Source: Melanopsichium pennsylvanicum (taxonomy: Eukaryota > Basidiomycota > Ustilaginomycetes > Ustilaginales). Taken from it: a stretch of DNA of 64,000 bases. Made by a program: the position numbers and the translations under genes. Location: positions 1,116,001 through 1,180,000 of the forward strand of contig OAPG01000004.1 of NCBI GenBank assembly GCA_900208305.1, read 5' to 3'. Of this stretch, positions 10,058-19,556 are shown in pieces. Under the pieces are notes generated by a model. It was not told the origin of the DNA. It saw only the letters and a list, made by a program, of their open reading frames with translations, and searched no databases. The stretch's first letter is position 1. The number at the start of each line of letters is the position of its first letter.

Positions 10058-10453
10058 ATGGAGGACGTGCGCCGCGCCGCAGCTGACGCTAGGCGCTCTC
10101 GCCGCCACGCCCGTAAGCAACAGGGCTTTCTGCACTCCAACATCACTCGCCCAACAGCTGCCTGCGCATCCTCCCCAGCCAACAGGCGAGGCTCCCCACC
10201 GCGGCAGAGGTCAAATGCCCTGTACTTTGACCGCCCTTTTGCCATTGCAAAGGAACCCATCTGGGCGCCAGTTGAGCCCAACTTCTACGGCAAAACGCGG
10301 CGCTCCCCTGGCATCAAGCGCAACCGCGGTCCTGGTAAGACTACAGCCACACCACCTTCCACGCCCTTGCAAGGTCAATCTGTTGCATGCCCACTCTCCA
10401 TTGGCCCTTGGACCAAGACAAGCAAGCCCCACATGCCGCTCCACCAGGTTTGA
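10058..10453 (+). CDS. Candidate third ORF in the LINE 3' region, small Arg-rich basic protein
   Basis: A 131-codon frame begins with an ATG in a good context (ACCATGG) 126 bp after ORF2. The product is strongly basic, with Arg-rich N-terminal stretches (RRAAADARRSRRHARK) and a conserved-looking central part (FDRPFAIAKEPIWAPVEPNFYG), then a Pro/Thr-rich end. I recognise no domain. LINEs of this group usually have only two ORFs, so this could be chance coding potential in a long 3' UTR. A nucleic-acid-binding accessory protein is possible but is only an inference from its charge. Confidence 0.35.
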   Translation: MEDVRRAAADARRSRRHARKQQGFLHSNITRPTAACASSPANRRGSPPRQRSNALYFDRPFAIAKEPIWAPVEPNFYGKTRRSPGIKRNRGPGKTTATPPSTPLQGQSVACPLSIGPWTKTSKPHMPLHQV

Positions 10454-10772
10454 ACTGGTGTTCATCTTCCCTTTTCACAATTCCCATACTCAGGCAAGCC
10501 CGAGCGCGTACCGCCCGGGTCGCGCTTTAGTCCTACTCCCTCCGTCAAATTCTTTTGGCCAATCTCTTTGACGTCGCTTGGGTCCGCTAAGGATTTGCGG
10601 TTTTGCCTTACATTCTCCACCTTTTATCTGCCCAGTTTCTTGTCCTGCCCGCACCCTGCACCGCTGCTCCTTAGTTTCCCCGTTTTGCACTTCTCCGGCC
10701 ATTTGTTCTGTCCTGATTAGTCGCGATTTGTAAGCCACCCGCATGGGCCTTTTCGGCCTAGGTCGGCGTATG

Positions 10773-10777
<5 letters not shown>

Positions 10778-10805
<28 letters not shown>
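10778..10805 (+). repeat. LINE poly(A) tail (28 A)
   Basis: An uninterrupted run of 28 A residues follows GGCGTATGAAATT and directly precedes the right target-site duplication. This marks the 3' end of the element and its orientation. Confidence 0.95.
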
Positions 10806-10806
<1 letters not shown>

Positions 10807-10820
10807 ACAGGCCGAGTTGC
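10806..10820. repeat. LINE target-site duplication, right copy
   Basis: Exact second copy of GACAGGCCGAGTTGC (see 4691-4705), immediately after the poly(A) tail. Confidence 0.95.
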
Positions 10821-11920
10821 TCTTTGCTCTGCCTGTATGGATTCGCCTTCTCTCTATCTCGTTCGGCTTCGGTCAAGAGGCAGATGCGGCTAAAATGGAA
10901 AGCTCAGCGCCAGATGTTTGGGGATGCGAGGGTCAAAGAGACTGGGGAAAGGAAAGAACCGAGTGTCGGACCTCGAAAAAACAGCTCACGCCATGCTACA
11001 GTCAGGTTTGCGTAGGTTAGAGAGCAGTCTCTTACGAAGCCATCAAAGCCAGCGCGCATGGCACTTCGGTTCATTATTTTGACTTTGAATCAGCTACAAT
11101 ATACAGCTTAGTAAATAGTACCGCACACGCCAAGTTGGTGTCGAACGATCTGTGTGTCAGTCAGCCGGCAATAAGAGTCCGTAACAAGGAATCCATGCTC
11201 GCTCATACCCTAGCACTACCACTTCCCTTTGCAGCCTCAGTAGCGCAATCCTCACACACCTTGTGCGAAATCCTTGGATAATCCTTAATTTCCACAACCA
11301 CTCAAGCTGCTGAAGAGCACCTCAAGCTCGTATGGAGGAGGCTGGCCAAAGCTCGGATAAGTTGGCAACTGTGAAGTCGGCAACCGTGGGAGCAGATGTG
11401 GAAAGATCGAGCGCAAAGGCAATGTAGGTGACGACAGCCGCGTGGTCGGCAAATTCCGTGTTGGGAACCGAGTTGAGCGCCAAGCTTGGCAAGTGTGCAA
11501 GCGCCAGAGAAGTGTACATCTTCTGCTCTGTCCTGTCCTGTCCTGACTGGCGATGAATCGTGCAAGTTTATTTGGCCAAATTTGTGTGTACAGACGGTGT
11601 AACATTGTAAACGTCGCGCGAAATTCATTTGTTGGAAGCAGTAATAGGGCGTGCGTCTCTGAGCAAGGGACACGAGCCATCACACTCGCACACACACACA
11701 CACCCTCATCCGCATCCACACCTATACACTGTCCGATCTTGCCTGGGTTTGCAACTGACTTCTTGTTGATCTGACCAACATCCTCATCATACTTTCCATC
11801 TATCTGCTGCTCCTCTCAGCTGACCAATCTTATCATAGATTCTTCCCCTGTCTCTCCCCATCATCGTAGCGTCACAATCAATGAACTGCGAGCGACCCTG
11901 CACGTAGCTGCACACAAACA
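10821..11920. other. Upstream region of VPS54, right part of the interrupted divergent promoter
   Basis: No convincing gene. Open frames of up to 144 codons on the minus strand (11285-11719) are low-complexity Cys/Leu/Ser sequence without recognisable domains. A short CA run lies at 11690-11703, and pyrimidine-rich sequence (11770-11870) probably belongs to the VPS54 promoter or 5' UTR. Confidence 0.5.
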
Positions 11921-14900
11921 ATGTCCACCGGCATCGACGAGGCCGCCACCTCTTCGGGTCGCAATACCGGCACCTCGTCTCACACACAAGAAGTGGGATC
12001 ACACTTTGCAGCAGATGAGACGATTCGCTTTGTACAGTTTCGCAATGGTGTGACCAGTCCAGGAAGCCCAGGCTCGGAAGCCGACTCAACCATCAACAGC
12101 AACACCTTCGCTCCCAGCATCCTAGCATCAAGGTTGGGTCGAAGCATCTACTCCTCAGCAGGTGCTGCAGGCTCCTCTCTCAGCCTATCAGGCTCAGGAT
12201 CCAACTCCCCAACCATTGCTCTGACCGGCTTCAATGCCATCTCTACAGTCTTAAACAATCCTTCCAAGCGCCAACATCCCATCGATCCAAAGTCATCCCG
12301 CTTCCCGCCAGTAACGCCCAATCATGTTCCTGCCGACATACAAAAAGTGAAGAAGGTGCAGCTTGACTCGTACTTGTCCTCAGTACGGCCGGAATGGGAC
12401 AGGTTCATGCGCAATCAAAGCATGGGCCGTCAGGGCAAAGCCACCATAAAAAAACAGCAGCAACAGCAGCGTCAATCCACACACGATTCATCGTACGATT
12501 TCGAGCCGCTTGGCAAGCCGGATCGGCGGCATCGTCCAACCGCCAGTATGGCATCTCTTTCCGCTGACCTTCAAGCTGTCCCGCCACCACAAGCTCGCAA
12601 GCGTCTTCCCAATCTCAGCGCAGTCCCTCAAGTCTTCTTCTCAGAGGAATTTGACCTCGGCAATCCGTACACTTTCGATCAAGTCACGGAACGATATAAA
12701 GCCGCAGCGAGTCCTCCTTCGGCTTCAAATGGCAGCAATGCGCCCATATACGACGTCGCGTTGAATCAGATGCTTCAAGAAAAGTTGAGCTACTACTCGG
12801 ACGTCATCGAGCAACACCTCATCATCGAGATCGGTCAGCAGTCGTCCTCGTTCTTCGCAGCGCTCGGAGACCTCAACGATCTCAACGCTGAAGCGGAAAG
12901 CTGCTTGAGAAAGATTGACGCGCTTAAGACAGAAGTCCAAGACATTGACGAAAAGCAGGCCAGGAAAGGCTTGCACGTGATTCGAGAGCAATATCATCGA
13001 AGACAGCTGGAACGCAAGCAGACTGCGGTACAGAATGTGCGGCAAATCATCGAACGCCGCGATCTGGTTCGTCTACTTTTGCAGCAAGGGGAAACTGAGG
13101 AGGCTCTTGATCTGCTCGATAAGCTCAGGTCAGCGTTACGATGTTCTTACATCGACTCGGACCAAACTCAATCAGATGCAACAACCGATGCAACAGCGAC
13201 CTTGGATCGATCCAGAGACGATCACGTTGTTCTGTCAAAACTGCAATGTTTATCCAGCATCCCGGCTCAGCTCGAAGAGATGGAACAAACTTTATCAGCC
13301 ATGCTCGAGCAAGACCTGATCACCATTCTCAAGCAGGACATCGACGCGCGGCTAACAGCCTATCAACAGAACGGTTCGGCACGCGTCACGGAATACCTCA
13401 CCGTGGCAGCCGAAGAACCGGCCAAGAACGGTTCTGCTCCCCAATCTCTCGACCTCAACCCCAATGCTATAGGGACCGAATCGCTCCTCGCACCCTCGAA
13501 ACCGCCAGTATCGCCGTCTGGTCACTCCGGTCGAACGCTATCGTCAAGCGAATCTGAACTGGCCTCACGCATCGCTCCGTACGTTGTCGGACTTGCCAAG
13601 ACTGGCGGTATCGAAAAGGCAATCGCAGCATACCGAGGAGTAGCCATTCAGGCTGTCCAGCAGACATGGAAGGAGACATTGTCGCGCCCTGGCAGCGATA
13701 TGGCAGAGACGGTCAGGTGGCTCCTTTCCGAGGATTTTTCCAGGCTCGCCGACCATGACATGCTGCCGCCGCCTGCAGCACGCATCCGTGATCTAGACCA
13801 TGTCGCTTTTCTGGAGATGGGCCGAGAGCTCTTCGAGACTCTACTAGAGTGTCTGAGGGCAATCGACGCCCAGTGCAAGTTGATACCCGGCATTCTGGAC
13901 GAGTACCATGCATCTAACTCAAAAGACGCAAGCACATGGCGCGAGAGAGGCACAGATGGCGATGCAGGAGGGCTGCCATTGCCGCCTAACATGCCGTCAG
14001 GCGTACCAACGAATCTCCCAGCCAAATTGTCGGATGTGGTCGTCGCCTCGGCAGAGCAATCGCATAGTCTCTGCGCTCGCCTGCTCACTCTGCGAGCAAT
14101 TACTCATGCCGCTCTGGAGCTGGCTCCCTTCTTGGTCATCTTCCAGCTGTGCTGGTCCTTCGTCTTGTCGTCCGAGCAGCTCTGCCGCAAGATGATTGTT
14201 GGTCTTCGCGGCACTGTGCTCAGCCAGGCCAAGGGCTTCCTCGCCAATTTCCATCGCAAGCGCATCGAACGCGCTGCCAAAGCAGTCGAGGAAGAGACAT
14301 GGGCACAGGCCGAAGTGGGCGCCGATATCCAAGCACAGATCCGACGGATCGTCAGCAGCGCGGTCGAGGATCCAGCTGACTTTGTTGTCATGGGTAGTGA
14401 GAACCAGGCGGACCAGCAGCCGGGCAAGGATGCAGGCGTCGGATTGGACGGTCCGGTGTCCAGAGAGGATGAAGCACACGCATCGGCCAAGACGCTCGAC
14501 ATCGAAGACCGGCAATACTTCGTTGTCGACGCCAGTCTTGAGGTACTGTCCTTGCTTGTAGACTACCTCAAGGTCATTATCAACCTGCCCCTGCTGACGA
14601 CAGAGGCCATGGCGAGAGTCGTCGAATTTCTCAAGCAGTTCAACTCGCGTACGTGCCAAGTCGTGCTTGGCGCAGGAGCCATGCGTTCAGCCGGCCTCAA
14701 AAACATCACTGCAAAGCATCTGGCCCTTGCGTCTCAGTCGTTGTCGATCATGATTTCGCTCATCCCCTATATCCGCGAGACTGTCCGCCGCCACCTGTCA
14801 CCGAAGCAAGCAGTCCTGCTGACTGAGTTCGACAAGTTGCGCCGAGACTTCCAGGAGCATCAATACGAGATTCATGCGAAACTCGTCGCGATCATGTCCG

Positions 14901-17122
14901 ATCGCCTCACAGTGCATTGCCGTACCCTCAGCACCATTGATTGGAACGCAGACAAGCCGACTGCGGACGGTCAAGGAGGAGACGAGGCCACGGAAGCTGA
15001 GCCGAACAAGTATGCAGCTGACATGGTCAAGGAAACCGCAACGTTGCACAAGGTGCTGACCAAATACCTTCAGGCTGTGGTTGTAGAGCACGTCATCGGT
15101 CAAGTGCTTCGATCCATTGATGCACGCGTTGCGCAAGAGTTTGAAAAGGTGCCCGTCCAAAACCAGCACGCTCTGGAACGCATGCAAACCGATGTTCGAC
15201 ACCTCGGCACCAAGCTGTCAGCATTGAAGCATGTCGAATGGAAAGACGAGGCGCTGCAACATGTTCTGAGCATGAAGCATGTAGCGGCAGCTCCTACTGT
15301 CAGCGTGTCGAACGCAGGCGGTTCATCCACCCCCAACACCGAGACTGCACCGGGATCGCCTGCCGTCGACAAACCTGCAGCATCACCCTTCGGACCAGTC
15401 ACTTACAAGCCTCGCATACCCAACATCTTTGGTCGCCGCCAGCAGCAGCAGCATCAAAGCCAGTCAGGCAGCCCCCGAGCCTCGACGGACGTACCGGGCG
15501 CTTCATCACTTGTTGATGCACAGCGATCAGTGGAGACGACGCCGCGCACCAGTATGCAACTTCAGCAGCAGCCACCGTCTACTCAAGAAGCTCCGCAGGG
15601 TGATGCCGCCGTTCTCGAGCCAGCCGCCAAGTCGAATGCCCCGGGAGCTCGCAGCATCGAGGAGGAGATGAGCGAAGTTCCTCCAACCCCTCCTTCCAAG
15701 ATTCGGGTGATGGAGTTAGCGGGAGTCGTCAAGGTCCAGGACGCGGACGCAAGGGACTCCGAGGATATCGTGGCCCCTGCCGTACCTGCGCCTGGGGCGG
15801 CAGACAAAAGTTTGGCTGAGGACAATCGAAGTTCGTCTGATGTGCCTGCTGCACTGGCTAACGTCAGCGATGCCTCAGCACCGACATCGGCGGCCATCAA
15901 TGTCGCCGAGTCAGGCCAGCCCATGGCTGCCGAGGAAGACAAAGTTGTTGCCGACCATCGACAGAGAGAGGCAATCGAAACCGCAGCGCGGCCATCAACG
16001 TCAGCATCTCAGACGAATGATACATTGTTGCCGGAAGCAGCTCCGGCGGCCGTATCCGGCACGTCTACCACGACTGAGCCGGGACAGCCATCGACGCCAA
16101 CAAAGAAGGCTGAGCCGCCTCAAACTCAACAAACATCGACGAGTACCCCGGTTGACTCGTCCCCCGCCCTCAGCGGTGCTTCTACCCCAGCGACAGGTAC
16201 ACCATCGGGTACGCCGGCCAAGCCTGGCAGGATGTCTCTGAAGGAGCGTCTGGCAGAAGCAGCCAGGAAACGTGCGCAGCAATCTGCTCCTGCAGCTCGA
16301 CCGGCTAGCCAGGCGGAAGCTGAAAGTGCTTCCGCAGCTGCACCCACACAGCCTGTCGCAACTGCCGCAGCATCGGCTGCAGTGAAAGAAGTTCAGGCAT
16401 CAGAAGTAAAGGCGGAGGAGCTGACCAAAGCGGCTTCCTCTTCTGATGCAGAGGCACAGCTTGAGACTACAAGTGCTCCTGCTGCAGATGCATCTGACGC
16501 CAGGCCAAGAAAGGAGAAGGAGCAAATCTCTGCCAAGACTGATGCTGTGAAGCTTGAAGCTGAAGTGCAGGAAGGAATGCGAGAGGCGCCTAAGGAGTCT
16601 GCTCCAGAATCCAGCGTGGAAATCCGACCCAGCAACGAGAAGCAAGAGGCGTCTCAGGACCATGCTGAAGCGATCACATCTGCTCCGTTGGAAGCAAATC
16701 AGGAGCACTCGGACGATCCATCGACGTCTTTCACCCCAGAAACGCCCGAGATAGACGTCACGAAAACGTCTAATGAAGCGCCAGAGAGGAACGACAAGGA
16801 CATTGACGTTGCCGAATCTGAGGACAAGGTCAAAATCACCGCGGGCAATGTGGACGGGCATGCAGCAAAACCTGCAGAGGAAGCTGAAAATGGAGCTGCA
16901 GAAACAAGGAGGCCGCTGAACGGCACCGGAGCGCCCAAAAGGGCATCACAGGATTCATCTGCGGCCGTGGTCGGCGAAGCAGATGCCGATCTGGACGGAG
17001 ATGGGGACGAGGATGTGGATGCGGATGCCAATGTGAACACCAACGATTCAGCCTTGGGAGGCACCGGTAGCACTGGCGCAAAGAAGAACAAGAAGAAGAA
17101 GAAGAAGGGGAAGAAGAAGTAA
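11921..17122 (+). CDS. VPS54: Vps54, GARP tethering complex subunit, with very long disordered C-terminal tail
   Basis: Vps54 is a subunit of the GARP complex (Vps51-54) that tethers endosome-derived vesicles at the trans-Golgi network. The 1733-residue product has a Ser-rich N-terminus. The family signature VPQVFFSEEFDLGNPYTFD lies near 233-251, followed by coiled-coil (about 265-400). A C-terminal helical domain (about 870-1110) contains FLKQFNSRTCQVVLGAGAM and the LIPYIRE region. Yeast and human Vps54 are roughly 900-1000 residues. Here residues about 1120-1733 are an Ala/Glu/Ser/Pro-rich low-complexity tail ending in an Asp/Asn patch and a nearly pure Lys run. It is a single exon with the first ATG at 11921. 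The tail has no known counterpart that I recognise; I would expect it to be disordered. Confidence 0.9.
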   Translation: MSTGIDEAATSSGRNTGTSSHTQEVGSHFAADETIRFVQFRNGVTSPGSPGSEADSTINSNTFAPSILASRLGRSIYSSAGAAGSSLSLSGSGSNSPTIALTGFNAISTVLNNPSKRQHPIDPKSSRFPPVTPNHVPADIQKVKKVQLDSYLSSVRPEWDRFMRNQSMGRQGKATIKKQQQQQRQSTHDSSYDFEPLGKPDRRHRPTASMASLSADLQAVPPPQARKRLPNLSAVPQVFFSEEFDLGNPYTFDQVTERYKAAASPPSASNGSNAPIYDVALNQMLQEKLSYYSDVIEQHLIIEIGQQSSSFFAALGDLNDLNAEAESCLRKIDALKTEVQDIDEKQARKGLHVIREQYHRRQLERKQTAVQNVRQIIERRDLVRLLLQQGETEEALDLLDKLRSALRCSYIDSDQTQSDATTDATATLDRSRDDHVVLSKLQCLSSIPAQLEEMEQTLSAMLEQDLITILKQDIDARLTAYQQNGSARVTEYLTVAAEEPAKNGSAPQSLDLNPNAIGTESLLAPSKPPVSPSGHSGRTLSSSESELASRIAPYVVGLAKTGGIEKAIAAYRGVAIQAVQQTWKETLSRPGSDMAETVRWLLSEDFSRLADHDMLPPPAARIRDLDHVAFLEMGRELFETLLECLRAIDAQCKLIPGILDEYHASNSKDASTWRERGTDGDAGGLPLPPNMPSGVPTNLPAKLSDVVVASAEQSHSLCARLLTLRAITHAALELAPFLVIFQLCWSFVLSSEQLCRKMIVGLRGTVLSQAKGFLANFHRKRIERAAKAVEEETWAQAEVGADIQAQIRRIVSSAVEDPADFVVMGSENQADQQPGKDAGVGLDGPVSREDEAHASAKTLDIEDRQYFVVDASLEVLSLLVDYLKVIINLPLLTTEAMARVVEFLKQFNSRTCQVVLGAGAMRSAGLKNITAKHLALASQSLSIMISLIPYIRETVRRHLSPKQAVLLTEFDKLRRDFQEHQYEIHAKLVAIMSDRLTVHCRTLSTIDWNADKPTADGQGGDEATEAEPNKYAADMVKETATLHKVLTKYLQAVVVEHVIGQVLRSIDARVAQEFEKVPVQNQHALERMQTDVRHLGTKLSALKHVEWKDEALQHVLSMKHVAAAPTVSVSNAGGSSTPNTETAPGSPAVDKPAASPFGPVTYKPRIPNIFGRRQQQQHQSQSGSPRASTDVPGASSLVDAQRSVETTPRTSMQLQQQPPSTQEAPQGDAAVLEPAAKSNAPGARSIEEEMSEVPPTPPSKIRVMELAGVVKVQDADARDSEDIVAPAVPAPGAADKSLAEDNRSSSDVPAALANVSDASAPTSAAINVAESGQPMAAEEDKVVADHRQREAIETAARPSTSASQTNDTLLPEAAPAAVSGTSTTTEPGQPSTPTKKAEPPQTQQTSTSTPVDSSPALSGASTPATGTPSGTPAKPGRMSLKERLAEAARKRAQQSAPAARPASQAEAESASAAAPTQPVATAAASAAVKEVQASEVKAEELTKAASSSDAEAQLETTSAPAADASDARPRKEKEQISAKTDAVKLEAEVQEGMREAPKESAPESSVEIRPSNEKQEASQDHAEAITSAPLEANQEHSDDPSTSFTPETPEIDVTKTSNEAPERNDKDIDVAESEDKVKITAGNVDGHAAKPAEEAENGAAETRRPLNGTGAPKRASQDSSAAVVGEADADLDGDGDEDVDADANVNTNDSALGGTGSTGAKKNKKKKKKGKKK

Positions 17123-18323
17123 TTGACCTGTCGGAAGGAATCAGTGAACCATCGCTGCAGAGCAAATAGGATCGCTCGTCGCTCTTGTTGGCAATGCATT
17201 CACTTTACGAAATTGACGATCCTCAGGGTGTGAGCCCCTGAAATTACGCGTCTTACAGTGGCGATGGGCGATTGATGGCGGACAAGGGTCATCCTCCTAG
17301 ATCGGGAACGGTATCGGGTCTCAGGCTATTCTCGATCCTGATGATGGATTTCAAGATTTGAGCCTGATCGCCGAGCGGCACAGCCAACTTCTATCTTGTC
17401 TCGCCTGCCTGCTTTCGTTTGAGGCTTTAACAACCTTTTTTGCCGGTAATGTTTGCTCGTGCGTTGTAGAGGAGATCAGTGAGTAACTACCAATGCAGCA
17501 ACCATGTGTTGTCGAATCTTTTGCAGAAGCAGCAACCGCATGAGCCAGAGCCTGCATCGTTGAAACCCAAACTAAAGGTGTCTGTCCAACGGCGATTTAT
17601 CACAAAGCCAAAAGATGAATTTTCGCGTGGATCGACGTGTAGAGTCTCTCGGCAAAAGCTTGAGCATGAAAGTGCACCACACTCACACTTTCTGCTACCG
17701 TACGCTACTGAATTCATGCCGCCCGTGGGGTCCGGGAGGCGAAAAAGAGCAACACATAGCCAAAGGCAGAGAAGAGAGGCGTACTGTGCACACCCTAGAA
17801 TCTCAATCTCGAAAATTCAGTGTGCGCATCTGCACCGCCCACAAAAGCACACGAACGAAAGCCAATGCGCGCAGCACAGCTTTTGCTCTTGCCTTGCACC
17901 TGGACAACACACCGGAAAGGCTGTGGAGAAATAAACAGAACGAGAGGTGCAACTCATTCGAAACACCATCCATTCTCGTGAGCACCGACCAGAATTGCGC
18001 TTCCGCTCTGAATGTGCTAAAGTGCTGCTGCTTGCTTTATGCACATCCACGCACTCTCTTCCCTGTCAAACATCATCCCAAAGCTTGAGCTGCTGTACTG
18101 CGCAGTCAGTATACAGACACTTGCCTCGCAAAATCGCAAAACAAAAACAAACCCCGAAACAACCTAGTCGGTAGGCGAGCGAGCCATCTTCGATCCGCGC
18201 CAAGTCACTGGATCGTGACGTTGCTCCTCACCTATTATCCACCCTCCTCGTAATCGAGACAAACGCCTTTCCCGAACCTGTACTTCTCCTTCACTCTCAC
18301 ATTTCACGCAGGCTCGCTCAACC
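17123..18323. other. Intergenic region between VPS54 and the LEA_2 gene
   Basis: About 1.2 kb without a convincing gene. Open frames of about 150 codons (17479-18088, +) overlap each other in different frames and show no domain. The right end should hold the promoter and a pyrimidine-rich 5' leader of the downstream gene. Confidence 0.5.
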
Positions 18324-19556
18324 ATGTCATACGCATTCCAAAGCCCCAGGGCTCAGGTGTCTTCTTCTTTACCTCCTACCAACTATTCTCATCACGATCC
18401 TTACTCTGCCCATCCAGACGATCAAGCCGAATACGCCACTCGCAGTGGTTATTCGGATACATACGACCGTGACCACGTAGGTGATAGCTACGACGAGAAC
18501 CCTGCTCGTGAACTACACAGAGATCGTCACGCAGACAACGACGAGGACGACATTTACGCCGACACTCGCGCCGGCGCTGGTGAAAACAACCTCTACAACA
18601 ATCACGAGGACAACAACATGATATCCGAAAAGGCTCACTACGGCAGTCCATATGCTGCGAATCGTGCAAGCGGCAACAGCATCTGGACAAAGGATGACAA
18701 ACGTGCACTTGCTTCTCGCAGTGCGCCTGCCAAGATCTGCAGGGTTCTGTTCGGTAACATCATCCTGGCCATCATCCTCATTGTATCCATCGTCTGCTTG
18801 ATTGTCATGTTCCTCCGACCACCCAACGTTGCCATTTCGGGTATCAGCGTACCAAGCCAAAACGGAGTCTCGTACGAGAACGGCGCATTTGCCTTTAACG
18901 TGAGCGTAGACATTTCGGTGAGCAATCCCAACTCGATCTCTGCCAGCATCAAAAAGCTCAAAGCTACAGCCTATGACTCTGCGGACCAATCGACTGCGCT
19001 TGGTCACGGTTTGTTGGAGAACCAAAAGATCCAACCCAACGCCAACACCACCGTCGTCTTTCCCTTCCAGATCAAATACGATCAGAGTCAAGATTCGGAT
19101 CTGAGCATCATCAAAAACATCGCCTCGGATTGCGGTCTTAACCTTTCGGGTGGTTCGAGCAATAGTTCGGGTGATTTGAGCTTCTTGTTCAAGATCGAAG
19201 TGGATGTCAAGGTGCTCAGTGTCACTGTGCCCGTCAACATCAACAGAAACATATCTTTCGCTTGCCCACTTAGCGCGTCAAGTCTAGAGAGTATCATCAG
19301 TGGGCTGAGTAGCGCATTGACCGGAAGCTCAAGGAGGAGTCTAGATGTCAAGGAAGATGAAAGTTTGGCTGCAGCACTGGTGAGGAGGCATTTGGAAAAG
19401 TCAACGGATAGGATCAACATTGGGAGTTGGATGAGGGACGTGAGCCCGATGGAATTGGTGGCTGCTGCTGCTGACGGATATGTCAGAAGATACTCGCCCA
19501 AGCTTGGTGCAAATGAGGGTAAGCGCGGGATTGCGAATGGACACGATGCTCTTTGA
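18324..19556 (+). CDS. LEA_2-domain single-pass membrane protein
   Basis: The 410-residue protein has a hydrophilic Asp/His/Tyr-rich N-terminal region (1-130, presumably cytosolic). One strong transmembrane helix (about 138-165, GNIILAIILIVSIVCLIVMF) follows basic residues. The lumenal/extracellular part has the LEA_2 pattern: a beta-rich block starting NVAISGI, then FNVSVDISVSNPNSISASI and FPFQIKYDQS. Several Asn-X-Ser/Thr sites fit a lumenal position. LEA_2/WHy domain proteins occur in plants (NDR1-like) and fungi (including vacuolar membrane proteins), but the function of most fungal members is not established. The C-terminal 90 residues are charged. ATG at 18324 is the first in frame; no intron is apparent. 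Confidence 0.8.
   Translation: MSYAFQSPRAQVSSSLPPTNYSHHDPYSAHPDDQAEYATRSGYSDTYDRDHVGDSYDENPARELHRDRHADNDEDDIYADTRAGAGENNLYNNHEDNNMISEKAHYGSPYAANRASGNSIWTKDDKRALASRSAPAKICRVLFGNIILAIILIVSIVCLIVMFLRPPNVAISGISVPSQNGVSYENGAFAFNVSVDISVSNPNSISASIKKLKATAYDSADQSTALGHGLLENQKIQPNANTTVVFPFQIKYDQSQDSDLSIIKNIASDCGLNLSGGSSNSSGDLSFLFKIEVDVKVLSVTVPVNINRNISFACPLSASSLESIISGLSSALTGSSRRSLDVKEDESLAAALVRRHLEKSTDRINIGSWMRDVSPMELVAAAADGYVRRYSPKLGANEGKRGIANGHDAL

Larger units (their letters stand above)
4706..10805 (+). mobile_element. Full-length non-LTR retrotransposon (LINE, Tad/I-like, APE endonuclease with RNase H)
   Basis: This is a 6.1-kb element with a short 5' UTR (4706-4892), ORF1 (4893-6176), ORF2 (6173-9931), a long 3' region and a 28-nt A-run (10778-10805). 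It is bounded by a perfect 15-bp target-site duplication. Both main ORFs are open with no frameshift or stop, and catalytic motifs for the endonuclease, reverse transcriptase and RNase H are present. Domain order (zinc-knuckle ORF1; EN-RT-RH-CCHC ORF2) fits the Tad/I group known in fungi; the clade call is by motif order only. Identical duplications plus intact ORFs suggest a recent, possibly still active, insertion. It is transcribed in the same direction as VPS54. Confidence 0.95.

Noticed and set aside
9681..10571. 296-codon frame overlapping the end of LINE ORF2
   Set aside because: It overlaps the conserved ORF2 end in another frame and is Pro/Leu-rich with no domain.
11285..11719. Minus-strand frames of 123-144 codons upstream of VPS54
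   Set aside because: Cys/His/Leu-rich chance translations in overlapping frames, no recognisable family.
17479..18088. Overlapping 151- and 157-codon frames after VPS54
   Set aside because: Two frames over the same DNA, both without domains; treated as intergenic.
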